Positions 34,739-44,060 of a stretch of DNA of 64,000 nt are shown here, piece after piece (the stretch's first letter is position 1; every line of letters begins with the position of its first letter). The DNA lies in assembly GCA_001599915.1 (NCBI GenBank), contig BCIG01000022.1:310001-374000 (forward strand). Reading direction: 5' to 3'. A model generated the notes under the pieces. It did not search any database. It saw only the letters and a program-made list of their open reading frames with translations, and was not told the origin of the DNA. Both the position numbers and the translations under genes were made by a program. The stretch is from Symbiotaphrina buchneri (Eukaryota > Ascomycota > Symbiotaphrinales > Symbiotaphrinaceae).

Positions 34739-36134
34739 GGAGGAGCGGCATACTTCAGGATCTTGGAGGACAGATTCAGAAATAAAGTGCTATGAGTGTC
34801 TCCAGGGTGCACTGTACTCGACTCGGTAGTGGTGGTACTCGTACTCCGGATCCCTGCACGTCTGCACGTCCTGCAGGGCTTCCCGTCGTCACGACCTGCT
34901 CGTACTCTACTCGAGTACTGTACAAGCGTACCTGGCGAGCTAACCCTTCCTGGTAATAACCGCTTCGGCTAAGAGAACCGCAGCCAAGTTCAGGATGGTT
35001 CGGTTCTTTGGGATGGGAATCCGCGCTTAACCGCAAGCAGCTGTCAATCCATTGAGCCATGACACAAAAGGCCAAAGTTGTTCATGAGATGCGCAACTGG
35101 TAAAGTTGGGCGGAGAAGTTGAAGGAGGTTTATAGCAGGTATCTGAGGATAATAATGTAAACAGAATCTGAAGGGTTGGATTCTTTCTTTCTGCTATGTG
35201 AGACAGTAGTTGGCTGGACATTTTCTTCTGAGCCAAAGCCTAAAGAATCGCTCGCTCTTCATTGTTCTTCCGGGCGCTCTCGTTTGGTTTGGACCGTAGG
35301 CCCGGTCAGCCCTTACATCAAATCACCCAACCTTAATCCCCATCCTCGCCGCCCGCCGAACCCAAACCACCTCATCCTGCCTCATACCCTGCATCTTTCC
35401 TTTGACAGGTCACCACTAACGACATATCTCGCATCGCCAGCTCCCGACTACATCGTCACCGGACTGCACACGATACGCGCGCCTACCTCAGCGGCGACTA
35501 CCGGAGCAGGAAGCCGACAACGCAAGAAGGTGCTCTCGCGTGGAGAGTTCTTGGCGGATTCAGATCGATCGGGGTTCTTCTGAGCCATTTTTCTCGCCCT
35601 GCTGTCTACACACTGCCACTGGTGTTCTAAGACACAATCTCAAGCGGGGTCTGGCACCTCTTCAAACGGTCTCCGATTGATTCAGACGGACTGGCTGCGC
35701 ATATACAGCTGCAACGTTTATCACCATCCCCTGGATTCGTTGCTGGTCACTGGAGCGGTCCGTATTCAATGCTCGGCATAGCATGATATCGGTTTCCGAG
35801 GCTTGAGGGCGTCCCTTAACTGTGCCGGCCTTGTCCTATCTAGAGCCAAGGCTTGTTACACAAGTCCAAGGATAACCAGGGCAAGCAGGCTTGCGTTGTT
35901 TGCAAACGGCTTCTGCGACTAGAGCATTGGAGATCGGTGCTGCGGGCTCCTCAACTGCTGCATACGGTGGACTAGCCACCAAGGACGCCGTGATCATTCA
36001 GGGATACGTCTGTGGCTGGTCTTGCTACTTTTGCATCAACCAGGATTTCGTCGAGACCAGTCGCTCGCCGCTTTGGTGGTCTACGTCTGCGGTGCATCTA
36101 GACAACGCGCTCCATAACCTGAGCAGCGACTTCC
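34739..36134. other. Long 5' region of Med19, no supported gene
   Basis: About 1.4 kb between divergent Rad10 and Med19. A 135-codon frame at 35176-35583 has no motif and could lie in the Med19 leader. Direct GTACTC-rich repeats occur near 34810-34920. Confidence 0.4.
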
Positions 36135-37645
36135 ATGTCCAGCATCCACCGAAAAGTTTGCGGCGCAACTTATCCATTATCACCGGCATCGCCCTCAGTA
36201 GCACTGAGTGGTGACCCTCCTACAACACCCGCAGTCTCCTATCCTCGTACTCCTCCTTCTCCTTTGATGTCGGGGCAATCACCGCGACATGCGTCACCCT
36301 CAGCTACTCCCCACTCCTCTTCTACGTCGTCAGCACATTTTGGCGCTTCGTCACCTCCGTCAGCTGCCATTATGTCTAAACAACTATCTCAGGGTCCGAT
36401 TATGGCGACCACCAACGCATACCCGACGCCTGCAAGCAGCACAACTGGTCCAGGCACCCAATCCCAATCCTTGGGCAGGAACGAGGATCGAGAAGGGGAT
36501 ATCAAGATGGAAGATGACACATTATCGGATCCGCCATCCATGCCCATCACGCAGGAATCGGACGCAATGAACATTGACACGGAAGAGCACAGGAGGTCTG
36601 ATCATGACCGGGAAGGTATCTTGGGGGATACGCAGACTGGCTCAGCAAGTACTGCAGAATTGGGCAAGGAGGACAAAGGAAAGCAGGTGGAGGGTCATAC
36701 CGAGAGAGAGGAAAGGTCACAGAGAGATAAGATCCTAGAGCGCCTACATGCAGATGTGGGACCGCTTTACTGTCTGGCTGAATCTCGTGAGTCACTCAGA
36801 CTGATAGCCAATGGTCGTGTTTTGGCGACGGCTTGAAAGCAGCTAACACTGTGGGCTATAGCTTATACCATGTCTCGACCGCATCCGAGGGATGACCTCA
36901 TTGCGCAATATGGTCTAAGTTCTCTGGCATCCACCGTGGCTCGGACGAACCCTGTTACTGGGGAGAAGAACAAACTGCGGAAGTCTTACAAAGGCAAGAT
37001 GCAGCAATTCGCTCTGTCTGGAAGGAACGAGCCTGCCAAGCGGGTTGAGGGCAAACTAAGTCTTGATGAGCTCGTTGGTTATCCCGACGATGACTGGCAA
37101 AATACCCAGGTTTATGGGCGAGAAGTCGAGAAGGGCCTATCAGAGGCTTCATTGGCAAAGCTTGAGAGAGCAATGAAGATGGAGCCAGGTCCCTTACCCG
37201 ATTTTAATGCTGATATATTGGGTTTGGATTCAAAACCTCAACCAGCTGCAGATCCAAAGAAAGCGGCTCAGCAAGCACGCGGTTCACAAACTCCTGTAGG
37301 GACGCCTAAGGTTCCTTCTGGCGGCGCAACTCCATCCGCAGAGATTTCAAGACCCAAACGCGCAACTAAGAAGAGAAGATATGACGAGGAGAGTTTTGAG
37401 GGATATGGCGAGGGCTTCTTGGATGACAATGAGGTTGGGGGGTATTCGACAAGTGATGGCGATGGCCGAAAAGGCGGGTCCTCGAAGAAGAGGCGGCGAA
37501 AGGTGATTCTTCTTTGGAATGATTGCATGCTACATCTGCTGACGTTGCAAAGGCCGATGGTGGACCCAGCCCTCCGGCTGGTGCTGACAATAGGAGTGGA
37601 TACGGCATGAGCGGCTATCTGAGTGGAATTGGTGGCTACAGATGA
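36135..37645 (+). CDS. MED19: Mediator subunit 19 (Rox3)
   Basis: Exons 36135-36786, 36862-37502 and 37553-37645; 461 residues. A disordered Ser/Pro-rich start (SGDPPTTPAVSYPRTPPSPL) is followed by the Rox3 core formed over intron 1: LYCLAESPYTMSRPHPRDDL, IAQYGLSSLASTVARTNPVT, GEKNKLRKSYKGKMQ. Later come EGYGEGFLDDNE, a basic KKRRRK nuclear-localisation stretch and the conserved glycine-rich end GYGMSGYLSGIGGYR. The protein is part of the Mediator head/middle and helps recruit RNA polymerase II. The ATG at 36135 is the first in frame, but an extra 5' exon is possible. Confidence 0.88.
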
Positions 37646-38393
37646 TCGTCGCACTGCCGTTCATTTATTCCAGTGTCTCTACCCAGTGCAGTCAGTTGGC
37701 ATGCACCTAGATACCAAGCGCCCGGATGTCGTCATCAGCGTCCAACGGTCTCCGGTCCTAGTGGCCATGTACAAGGTTTGATCTTTTGTGTCTTGCATTA
37801 GCGGATGGGATGACTATACCCATAATTTTACGAGCCGGTCGCAATTGCTTACGCTGGGGGTGGTTTATGAAGGCCGCAAGCTTGCGCCTCGGAAAAGGGT
37901 TCTCTGGCGTTGTATGGCACTATCGATTTATTCGATGGTTTGGGACTTGAGCGGTTCTGCTAACGGTCGCCCTGTTGCGGCAGATATTATCAAATACAAA
38001 ACATACCAGTCAAATGATATTACGTGTATGCTTGAGCCAGCTACATCACAAATGCCGCATTGTATTCAAGATATTGCCAACAATACCATCCATCCACTCT
38101 TTGCCCTTTTGCGCCCTTTGCGCCCTTTGCGCCCTTTGCGCCCTTCCCCTGATCAACGGGCCGATGGCCCCTTCATGGTAGCGGGCCGATGCCCCCTGCA
38201 CTCACCGCCCTCGGCGATTTTGCCCACACGATTGCGAGCTCTCGATTGTTTGGCACAACAAAGATGCCGAGTTCGGCATCTGCTGCTGCTCGTCTTACTC
38301 TTCTAAAATGTACAATATAATCTAGGTCCATGTAATGTTGATCGAGGGGTCGCATTCCTACTGCACGCGTTCTAGAATTCGAAGAACATTGAC
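37646..38393. other. Intergenic with tandem repeat
   Basis: Between Med19 and the HAD gene. The only clear structure is the 9-nt repeat at 38111-38146. Confidence 0.5.
38111..38146. repeat. Tandem repeat, 4 x 9 nt (GCGCCCTTT)
   Basis: Four head-to-tail copies of GCGCCCTTT, the last with one changed base. About 250 bases upstream of the HAD hydrolase start. A microsatellite-like tract of unknown role. Confidence 0.9.
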
Positions 38394-39176
38394 ATGGCCA
38401 GTCTCAAGCCCACCGGCCCCACCAAGCCCCTCACCTCCTTTCGGCTGCTCACCCTCGACATCTACGGCACGCTGATTGACTGGGAAGGCGGCATCTACAC
38501 CCAGTTGAAGCCCATATTGTCTCAGTTTCCATCCTCCCATCCCTACAAACCGGAGTCCGCGCGCATAGCCTTCCTCAATGCATTCACTAAGCACGAGGCT
38601 GCCGTGCAGCGTGAGCACCCCGCGTGGCTGTACTCGGATGTCCTAACGGAGTCGTACAAACGCCTAGCTGCCGAATTGGGCGTGTCCTACACGGCGGACG
38701 AGGCTGAGCGCTTTGGTGCGGCGGTCGGAGAATGGCCCGCCTTCGAAGATACGGTCGAGGCGATGCAGACGCTGGGCAAATACTACAAATTGGTGCCCGT
38801 CTCGAACGTGGATAAAGTGTCCTTCTCCAAGACGTGCGCCGGGCCTCTAAAAGGGGTCAGGTTTGATGCGGTGTACACGGCGCAGGATATTGGGTCGTAT
38901 AAGCCGGATCTGAGGAACTTTGAGTATCTGATCAAGCATGTGGATGAGGACTTTGGGGTCAAGAAGGATGAGATTCTGCATACGGCGCAGAGCTTGACGC
39001 ATGACCATGTGCCGGCGAAAGAGGTAGGGCTATATAGCGCCTGGATTGCCAGGTTTGGTGGAGAGAGCGCAATGGGCGGCACGGAGGAGCTGGGTCCGAA
39101 GGTTGCATTTGGATGGCGATTTGGAAGTCTGGGCGAGATGGCTGAAGAGGTGGTGAGACAGTTTGAGGGCAATTAG
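38394..39176 (+). CDS. HAD-superfamily hydrolase, haloacid dehalogenase type II-like
   Basis: One exon, 260 residues. Motif I LLTLDIYGTLIDWE supplies the nucleophilic Asp, motif II KLVPVSNVD the Ser, motif III IGSYKPDLRNFEYL the Lys, and motif IV HTAQSLTHDHVPAKEVGL the acidic residue. The cap is helical (LNAFTKHEAAVQREHPAWLY). The type II haloacid dehalogenase subfamily hydrolyses 2-haloacids or acts as a phosphatase; which applies here is not certain. Confidence 0.93.
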   Translation: MASLKPTGPTKPLTSFRLLTLDIYGTLIDWEGGIYTQLKPILSQFPSSHPYKPESARIAFLNAFTKHEAAVQREHPAWLYSDVLTESYKRLAAELGVSYTADEAERFGAAVGEWPAFEDTVEAMQTLGKYYKLVPVSNVDKVSFSKTCAGPLKGVRFDAVYTAQDIGSYKPDLRNFEYLIKHVDEDFGVKKDEILHTAQSLTHDHVPAKEVGLYSAWIARFGGESAMGGTEELGPKVAFGWRFGSLGEMAEEVVRQFEGN

Positions 39177-39221
39177 CTGCATCAATGCGTGCAGAACTTC
39201 GCAATGGTATCTGAGTGCGAT

Positions 39222-40064
39222 CTATACAAGAACCTGTCCGGCAACACCTATGGCCAATCCCAATCCTGCCCCGTACATGTCAATGGCACATCTTGTCGGC
39301 GCCGCTGCCTTTGAAGGCGTTATCAACACCATGCCCGCCGTACCATACGCATTGCAGCTTGATAATTGCAAGCCGTGACAGGCCAAGCTGCTCAGACTTG
39401 AACATATAGAAGTTGCGGCAGTGCCTAGAGATGCCGTTGCCCCGGACACTGTTATGCCTCCGCCCGCGCCTGTTACTGTAACACCATTGACGCCGCCTCC
39501 CAACGACGCTGTACAGCTAGCGTACTCGCTCTGGCAACTCGAGAATGCCGTCGAACATGCACCTTCGTTCGAGAATGTTGTTGGCGCATATACGAACGGA
39601 AAGTATTGATTTGAAACCGTGCTGCCCGTTACGGTAGATGCAGCAGAAGCCGAGACCGTAGTAGTGGCGCTCGTTGACACAGTCGTAGATGTGGCCGTCG
39701 TCCCGCCCAGGAGCAGCACACTACTACTGCTTCCAGTTGTCGCCGCAGACGCGACGCTGATCACTCCTGTGCAATATGCCCCCACGGGACAGCATGCTAT
39801 ATGCCCGGCTTGGTCGAGTGCGCAATTCGTGTTTGCGCCACAGCATACGTTTGATCCACCGCTAATTGCAGTGCAAGCTACCGCGCTGGAGGGGCATGTC
39901 GCCGTGGTTGCCCGACGAACCAAGTCATGAGGAAGGAGGTAGGTAGTCGTGGAGATGAGGGTTTCTTCGATGTAATAGGGCTCGGCAAAGGGAAGAATGC
40001 CGGCGCTGGTGGAGAGGCCGATCCACAGCAGGAATGAGACGAGCCGTATAGGGAAGAGGCGCAT
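39222..40064 (-). CDS. Secreted, probably GPI-anchored Cys-rich Ser/Thr-rich protein
   Basis: One exon, 280 residues from the ATG at 40064 (MRLFPIRLVSFLLWIGLSTS, a signal peptide). A Cys-rich module follows: ATCPSSAVACTAISGGSNVC, CGANTNCALDQAGHIACCPV, GAYCTG. Next come a Thr/Ser/Ala-rich stalk and a second Cys set (ACSTAFSSCQSEYASC). It closes with a hydrophobic tail (GAGLGLAIGVAGQVLV) suited to GPI attachment. Likely a wall or surface protein; no enzyme motif. The reading frame is open upstream without an ATG. It is tail-to-tail with the HAD gene, the two stops being only 45 bases apart. Confidence 0.82.
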   Translation of the reverse strand: MRLFPIRLVSFLLWIGLSTSAGILPFAEPYYIEETLISTTTYLLPHDLVRRATTATCPSSAVACTAISGGSNVCCGANTNCALDQAGHIACCPVGAYCTGVISVASAATTGSSSSVLLLGGTTATSTTVSTSATTTVSASAASTVTGSTVSNQYFPFVYAPTTFSNEGACSTAFSSCQSEYASCTASLGGGVNGVTVTGAGGGITVSGATASLGTAATSICSSLSSLACHGLQLSSCNAYGTAGMVLITPSKAAAPTRCAIDMYGAGLGLAIGVAGQVLV

Positions 40065-40797
40065 TCTTTTGTCCGCAAAATAAGAAGCAACCCTCGATGA
40101 ATGCAGCAAGGTAGCAAAATGGAGTTCGGCCTCTGATCGTACAGAGAATTTGCTAAAAATCCATGGGAGTGGTCATGACAGTAGCTGACAAGTTTCGAGC
40201 ATATTCTATCAGAGCAACCAATTAGCAGATGCCACAGTGGAGGCTCGCAAGGCAAATGTCGATTGAAGCCGACGAGTTTGTTGGGAGCACATTGAGTATC
40301 TTACTCACCTCAGAAGATCAGCGGTGGAGTTTATTTGGTAGTTTTTGGTGGAGTTGGTTCTCGAAGCGCTTGGGAAATGGTTGTAGCTCACCGGTGCTTC
40401 ATCATCCGACGTCTGTGCGGGGACTGTTTTGGTGTCCACCCGGCAACCAATCGACTTTAACCTTAATTTAAAGCAAAGCTTAAGCTCCTAACCCGCAAAC
40501 CTTAAACCTTGCAGCCCACGATGGCTCCGAGAATCCATCATTTTTGCAAGTCGATCCCGCATCATCACCGAACGGCCTAATTCTTTTTCTCTCTGCTCTC
40601 AATTTTAATCTCTATTTGAAATTGCTTGATTTGCCGAGCCTTAGAATTGATATTCGTTGATCTTCACGCGAAACTAAAAATCTCTCATTGTTTGCTGTTA
40701 CATTCCGGAGCCTATTGTCCTTTCTTATGATATACGTCGGCAGCTATATGCTTCGTTATGCTCAAGATGGTCCGCCCAACGAAATTTTGACCACTGT
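40065..40797. other. AT-richer intergenic region
   Basis: 5' side of the surface-protein gene and 3' side of the DapA-family gene. AT-rich stretches such as CCTTAATTTAAAGC; no gene seen. Confidence 0.45.
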
Positions 40798-41727
40798 CTA
40801 AGCTACACGCTTCAGAGAAGCCGAACTGATCGCTGCATGTATCTCTTCCTCTGCGCCTGCCGGTAAAGGAAGCAGGGGTGAGCGCACCGTAGCGTGTTCC
40901 AAGATCCCACGAGCAACCAATGCGTGTTTGAGGGCAACGGTGCCTTCCATGTGCGAGCCCCGGTGGTAGACGCTCTTGGTCAGTGGCAACAAGCGATCGT
41001 GCACCTCGCGAGTTCTCTTATAGTCCTTCGCCTTGCCAGCCTTGATCATCTCGATGAGTGGCTCCGGGGCGATGGTGCCGTAACCAACAAGGAAACCGTC
41101 GACATCGAACGCAGTGTGAAGCAAGTATTCGTCGTGGCACGTCAGGATCTGGAGATCTGGACGTTCACGCCGAATAACAGGGATCTCGGTATCCCAGCGA
41201 CGCATATTCCGCACACCGTTCTTCATTGCGAATACTCCTGGCTGAGCGGCGATGTCGAGCATCGTTTGCAGGCTATAGGTGGCTTTCGTGATGTCCGGAT
41301 ATTGGAACAGGATCAGCGGCAGTCCGCTTTGCTCATAGACGACCCGGTAACGGTCCTGTGGAGCGCCGGGCTGATATCCGAAGCGCAACCAACCGTGTGA
41401 TGGGTAAAGGAGACCTGCGGATGCCCCGGCGGCTTTGGCCCGTTTGGCCTCTAGCGCAGCTACCTCGGTGCCTTCGCTCGTGATCCCAGCAATTATAGGG
41501 ATCCTGTTATTGACAGACTTAACAAAGGCAGTGATCACAGCTGCCTGTTCATCCTGTGTCAAGAACGTGCCTTCGCCGGCATGCCCTAGAACGACGAGAC
41601 CCTTAACATCTTCGATGCTGCTTAACCACGAGCCCAAGCGCTGAATGGCCTCGAAGTCAACGCCGCCGTCTCGCGTGAAAGGAGTGACGGGAGCTGGAGT
41701 CAGGCCTCTAAGGTCGAGTTTGGTCAT
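40798..41727 (-). CDS. DapA-family lyase/aldolase (DHDPS/NAL superfamily)
   Basis: One exon, 309 residues from the ATG at 41727 (MTKLDLRGLTPAPVTPFTRD). TIM-barrel motifs: GLVVLGHAGEGTFLTQDEQA, IIAGITSEGTEVA, and the Schiff-base Lys in GVFAMKNGVRNM with the partner Tyr in LILFQYPD. The superfamily makes or cleaves 2-keto acids: dihydrodipicolinate synthase, N-acetylneuraminate lyase, keto-deoxy sugar-acid aldolases. Fungi make lysine by another route, so a catabolic aldolase or dehydratase is the better guess. It is divergent from an MFS organic-anion permease with which it shares a 556-base promoter, suggesting one uptake and breakdown unit. The frame extends upstream to 41829, but MTKLDL is the family-like start. 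Confidence 0.9.
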   Translation of the reverse strand: MTKLDLRGLTPAPVTPFTRDGGVDFEAIQRLGSWLSSIEDVKGLVVLGHAGEGTFLTQDEQAAVITAFVKSVNNRIPIIAGITSEGTEVAALEAKRAKAAGASAGLLYPSHGWLRFGYQPGAPQDRYRVVYEQSGLPLILFQYPDITKATYSLQTMLDIAAQPGVFAMKNGVRNMRRWDTEIPVIRRERPDLQILTCHDEYLLHTAFDVDGFLVGYGTIAPEPLIEMIKAGKAKDYKRTREVHDRLLPLTKSVYHRGSHMEGTVALKHALVARGILEHATVRSPLLPLPAGAEEEIHAAISSASLKRVA

Positions 41728-41950
41728 ATTGCTTGTCTCTGGCCAACTTACACGATACAGCAACGATGGAGTCGAAGGGGCGTCGAGTGAAATGCTAGAT
41801 ATTGCTGGGATTTTTGGTAGCGTTCTCAATATCAGTCAGATTACGAGAAGTGAGGCCTTCTTATAGACTACCATACTTAGATGAAGCGCAATGTGATGTA
41901 GCTTCCCCGCCCTACGCCTGGAGAGTATGCTCAGTAAGTTCAGGGGAGCG

Positions 41951-41978
41951 CCGGAGGATCGAAAGTCCGGAGGATCGA
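41951..41978. promoter_or_regulatory. Direct repeat CCGGAGGATCGA x2, candidate operator
   Basis: Two exact 12-base copies at 41951-41962 and 41967-41978, 16 bases start to start, inside the shared promoter of the DapA-family and MFS genes. The embedded CCGG/CGGAG is in the range of Zn2Cys6 half-sites. An inverted 11-base match lies at 48016-48026, upstream of the Zn2Cys6 gene. Confidence 0.5.
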
Positions 41979-42283
41979 GCGCGAGCTACCCGCACAAACG
42001 ATTGTGCGGTGTCTGCATCCGGCCCACGCGTCGCACAATGCTCTCCTTACCCCGGCCGGGGAAGAGAAGAACGTGGAGAAACGATTCTCATGGGGTGGTC
42101 ATGTGGAGTATGTCCGGTCTGGTGGTATTTAAGAGCAAGGATCTTGTTGTTCCTGATGGATCTCGCTGGAATTCTCAAGGCCTCCTGGATCTATCAGAAA
42201 ATCACCGGTCACCTCAGGCTGAATTATTGGTACACCACCACTCCTGGCAAGTATAAGCTGGAGATATATCTCTCACCTTCAAT

Positions 42284-43855
42284 ATGACTGTACATGATAT
42301 TGAGAAGACCGCTCCTTTGGAGGTCGAGCATGTTTTAAAAGAGCAAAGAGATCCCGCCAAGTCGGGCGATTATTCAGGGGCTGTCGCAAAGAGTGACCCG
42401 AAAGAGGTAGCATTGGTGCGCAAACTGGACTGGAGGCTCATGCCTGTGCTTTTCATGATGTATTTTTTGTGAGGAACCCTCTTTGCGAACCACAACAGTT
42501 TTTCAATGTCTAATATGCCATGCAGGAACAAGCTGGACCAAAATGCTATCGCTAATGCTCGATTGAATCATCTCGAGAAGGACTTAAAGCTGAAGGGATC
42601 CGAGTACAACACGTGCATCAGCATCCTCTACGTTGGGTAGGTAATTCCGTCTGTATGTTCTTGTCCTTGGGAAAGATCTTTGAGGTTGACCCTCCTTGTG
42701 TACAGCTATCTGCTCATGCAAGTCCCATCCAACATGCTCATGCCCTCTCGCAAGATTCGACCATCTTGGTACATGAGTAGTTGCATGATGGCCTGGGCCA
42801 CGACTGCGGCTTTGACGGCATTGGTGCAAGACTACAAAGGTCTTGTGCTTGTTCGCTTCTTCCTAGGAGTCGTCGAAGCCCCTTTCTACCCTGGAGCTCT
42901 TTATCTTCTGTCCCTATTCTACACCCGCAAAGAGATTGCAACCCGTGTCTCCATTCTTTATGCGGGCAATATATTCGCAGTATCGTTTGCTGGGCTCATC
43001 GCCGCTGCAGTGTTTGACTCACTGGATGGCGCTCATGGTATTGCTGGCTGGAGATGGCTGTTTATCGTTGAAGGCGTCGTTACGTTCGGTATTGCACTTA
43101 TTGCTGCCTTTCTGCTCCCAGATTACCCCATAACCACAAAGTGGTTGAAACCAGACGAGCGTCAGCTGGCACACGACCGGATCCAGCGAGACACTGTTGG
43201 CATCGAGCCTAGCAAGGGAGTACGCGCCGGCTTCGCCCAAGCAGTCCGCGATCCTCGCCTGTACCTTTTCTGCGTCATGCAGAACATGCACCTGAGCGCA
43301 ACTTCCTTCAATCAGTTCTTTCCAACGGTGGTGAGCAGCCTTGGCTACAACAGCATCATTACCTTACTCCTCACGGCCCCTCCCAGCCTGGTTGCCGGCG
43401 GGGTCGGGATCTTCATCGGCATCTCATCCGGCAGGTTCAATGAGAGGACCTGGCATATCACGAGCTGCCTCAGCATTGCTCTAGTCGGGTTCATCATTTC
43501 CTGTACTACTCTCAACGTCGCCGCGAGATATATATCTTGTTTTCTCTTTGCTTCTGGCACCTACGCTGTCAACGCGGTAATCTTGGGATGGGTTTCCGCA
43601 ACCTTGGGGCAGACAGCGGAGAAGAAAGCAGTGTCTTTGTCCATTGTCAATATGGTCTCCATGGCTTCCTTTATCTATACGCCCTACCTCTATCCAGCAA
43701 GTGATGGCCCTAAGTATGTGATTGCCATGTCCAGCAACGCTTCATTTACGTTTGTTTGTTTGACTTGTGTTTGGATTTTGCGGTTCTGGCTGCAGTGGAC
43801 CAACAAGAAGTTGAAACAACGGGATCCTCTGACAAATGTCCTATATGCCTACTAA
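42284..43855 (+). CDS. MFS permease, DAL5/anion:cation symporter type
   Basis: Exons 42284-42468, 42526-42636 and 42706-43855; 481 residues. The N-terminal block reads KLDWRLMPVLFMMYFLNKLD then QNAIANARLNHLEKDLKL, typical of allantoate/tartrate/nicotinate-type permeases. About twelve membrane helices follow, with LVRFFLGVVEAPFYPGALYL, WLFIVEGVVTFGIALIAAFL-like segments and YPITTKWLKPDERQLAHDRI before the central loop. These proteins import small organic anions with protons. Divergent pairing with the DapA-family lyase and the nearby regulators suggest uptake of that enzyme's substrate. Confidence 0.92.
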
Positions 43856-44060
43856 AGGTTCAGCTCCATGCAGATTTTGAAGGCATGGACCCAGGAACGT
43901 GTACATATGCTAGCCATCAGAATCTTTTTGGAAGTACAGGCATTGGACTTTCATCTAATTGCTGTACAAATGCAAGCCTTGAACCAAACCGTGAACACGG
44001 TCATATTTCACATGCTTGAGTTCCCTGGTGCATAAAATGCTGTTCTTCCATTAGATATTC

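Noticed and set aside
35176-35583. 135-codon frame upstream of Med19
   Set aside because: No recognisable domain; more likely leader sequence.
38111-38146. Repeat array as a possible CRISPR or telomere-like tract
   Set aside because: Plain 9-nt tandem repeat without spacers; an ascomycete nuclear setting makes CRISPR implausible.
42637-42705. Retained intron giving a truncated permease
   Set aside because: Good GT...AG sites and an exact family-like join (YVG-YLLMQ) show it is a normal intron.
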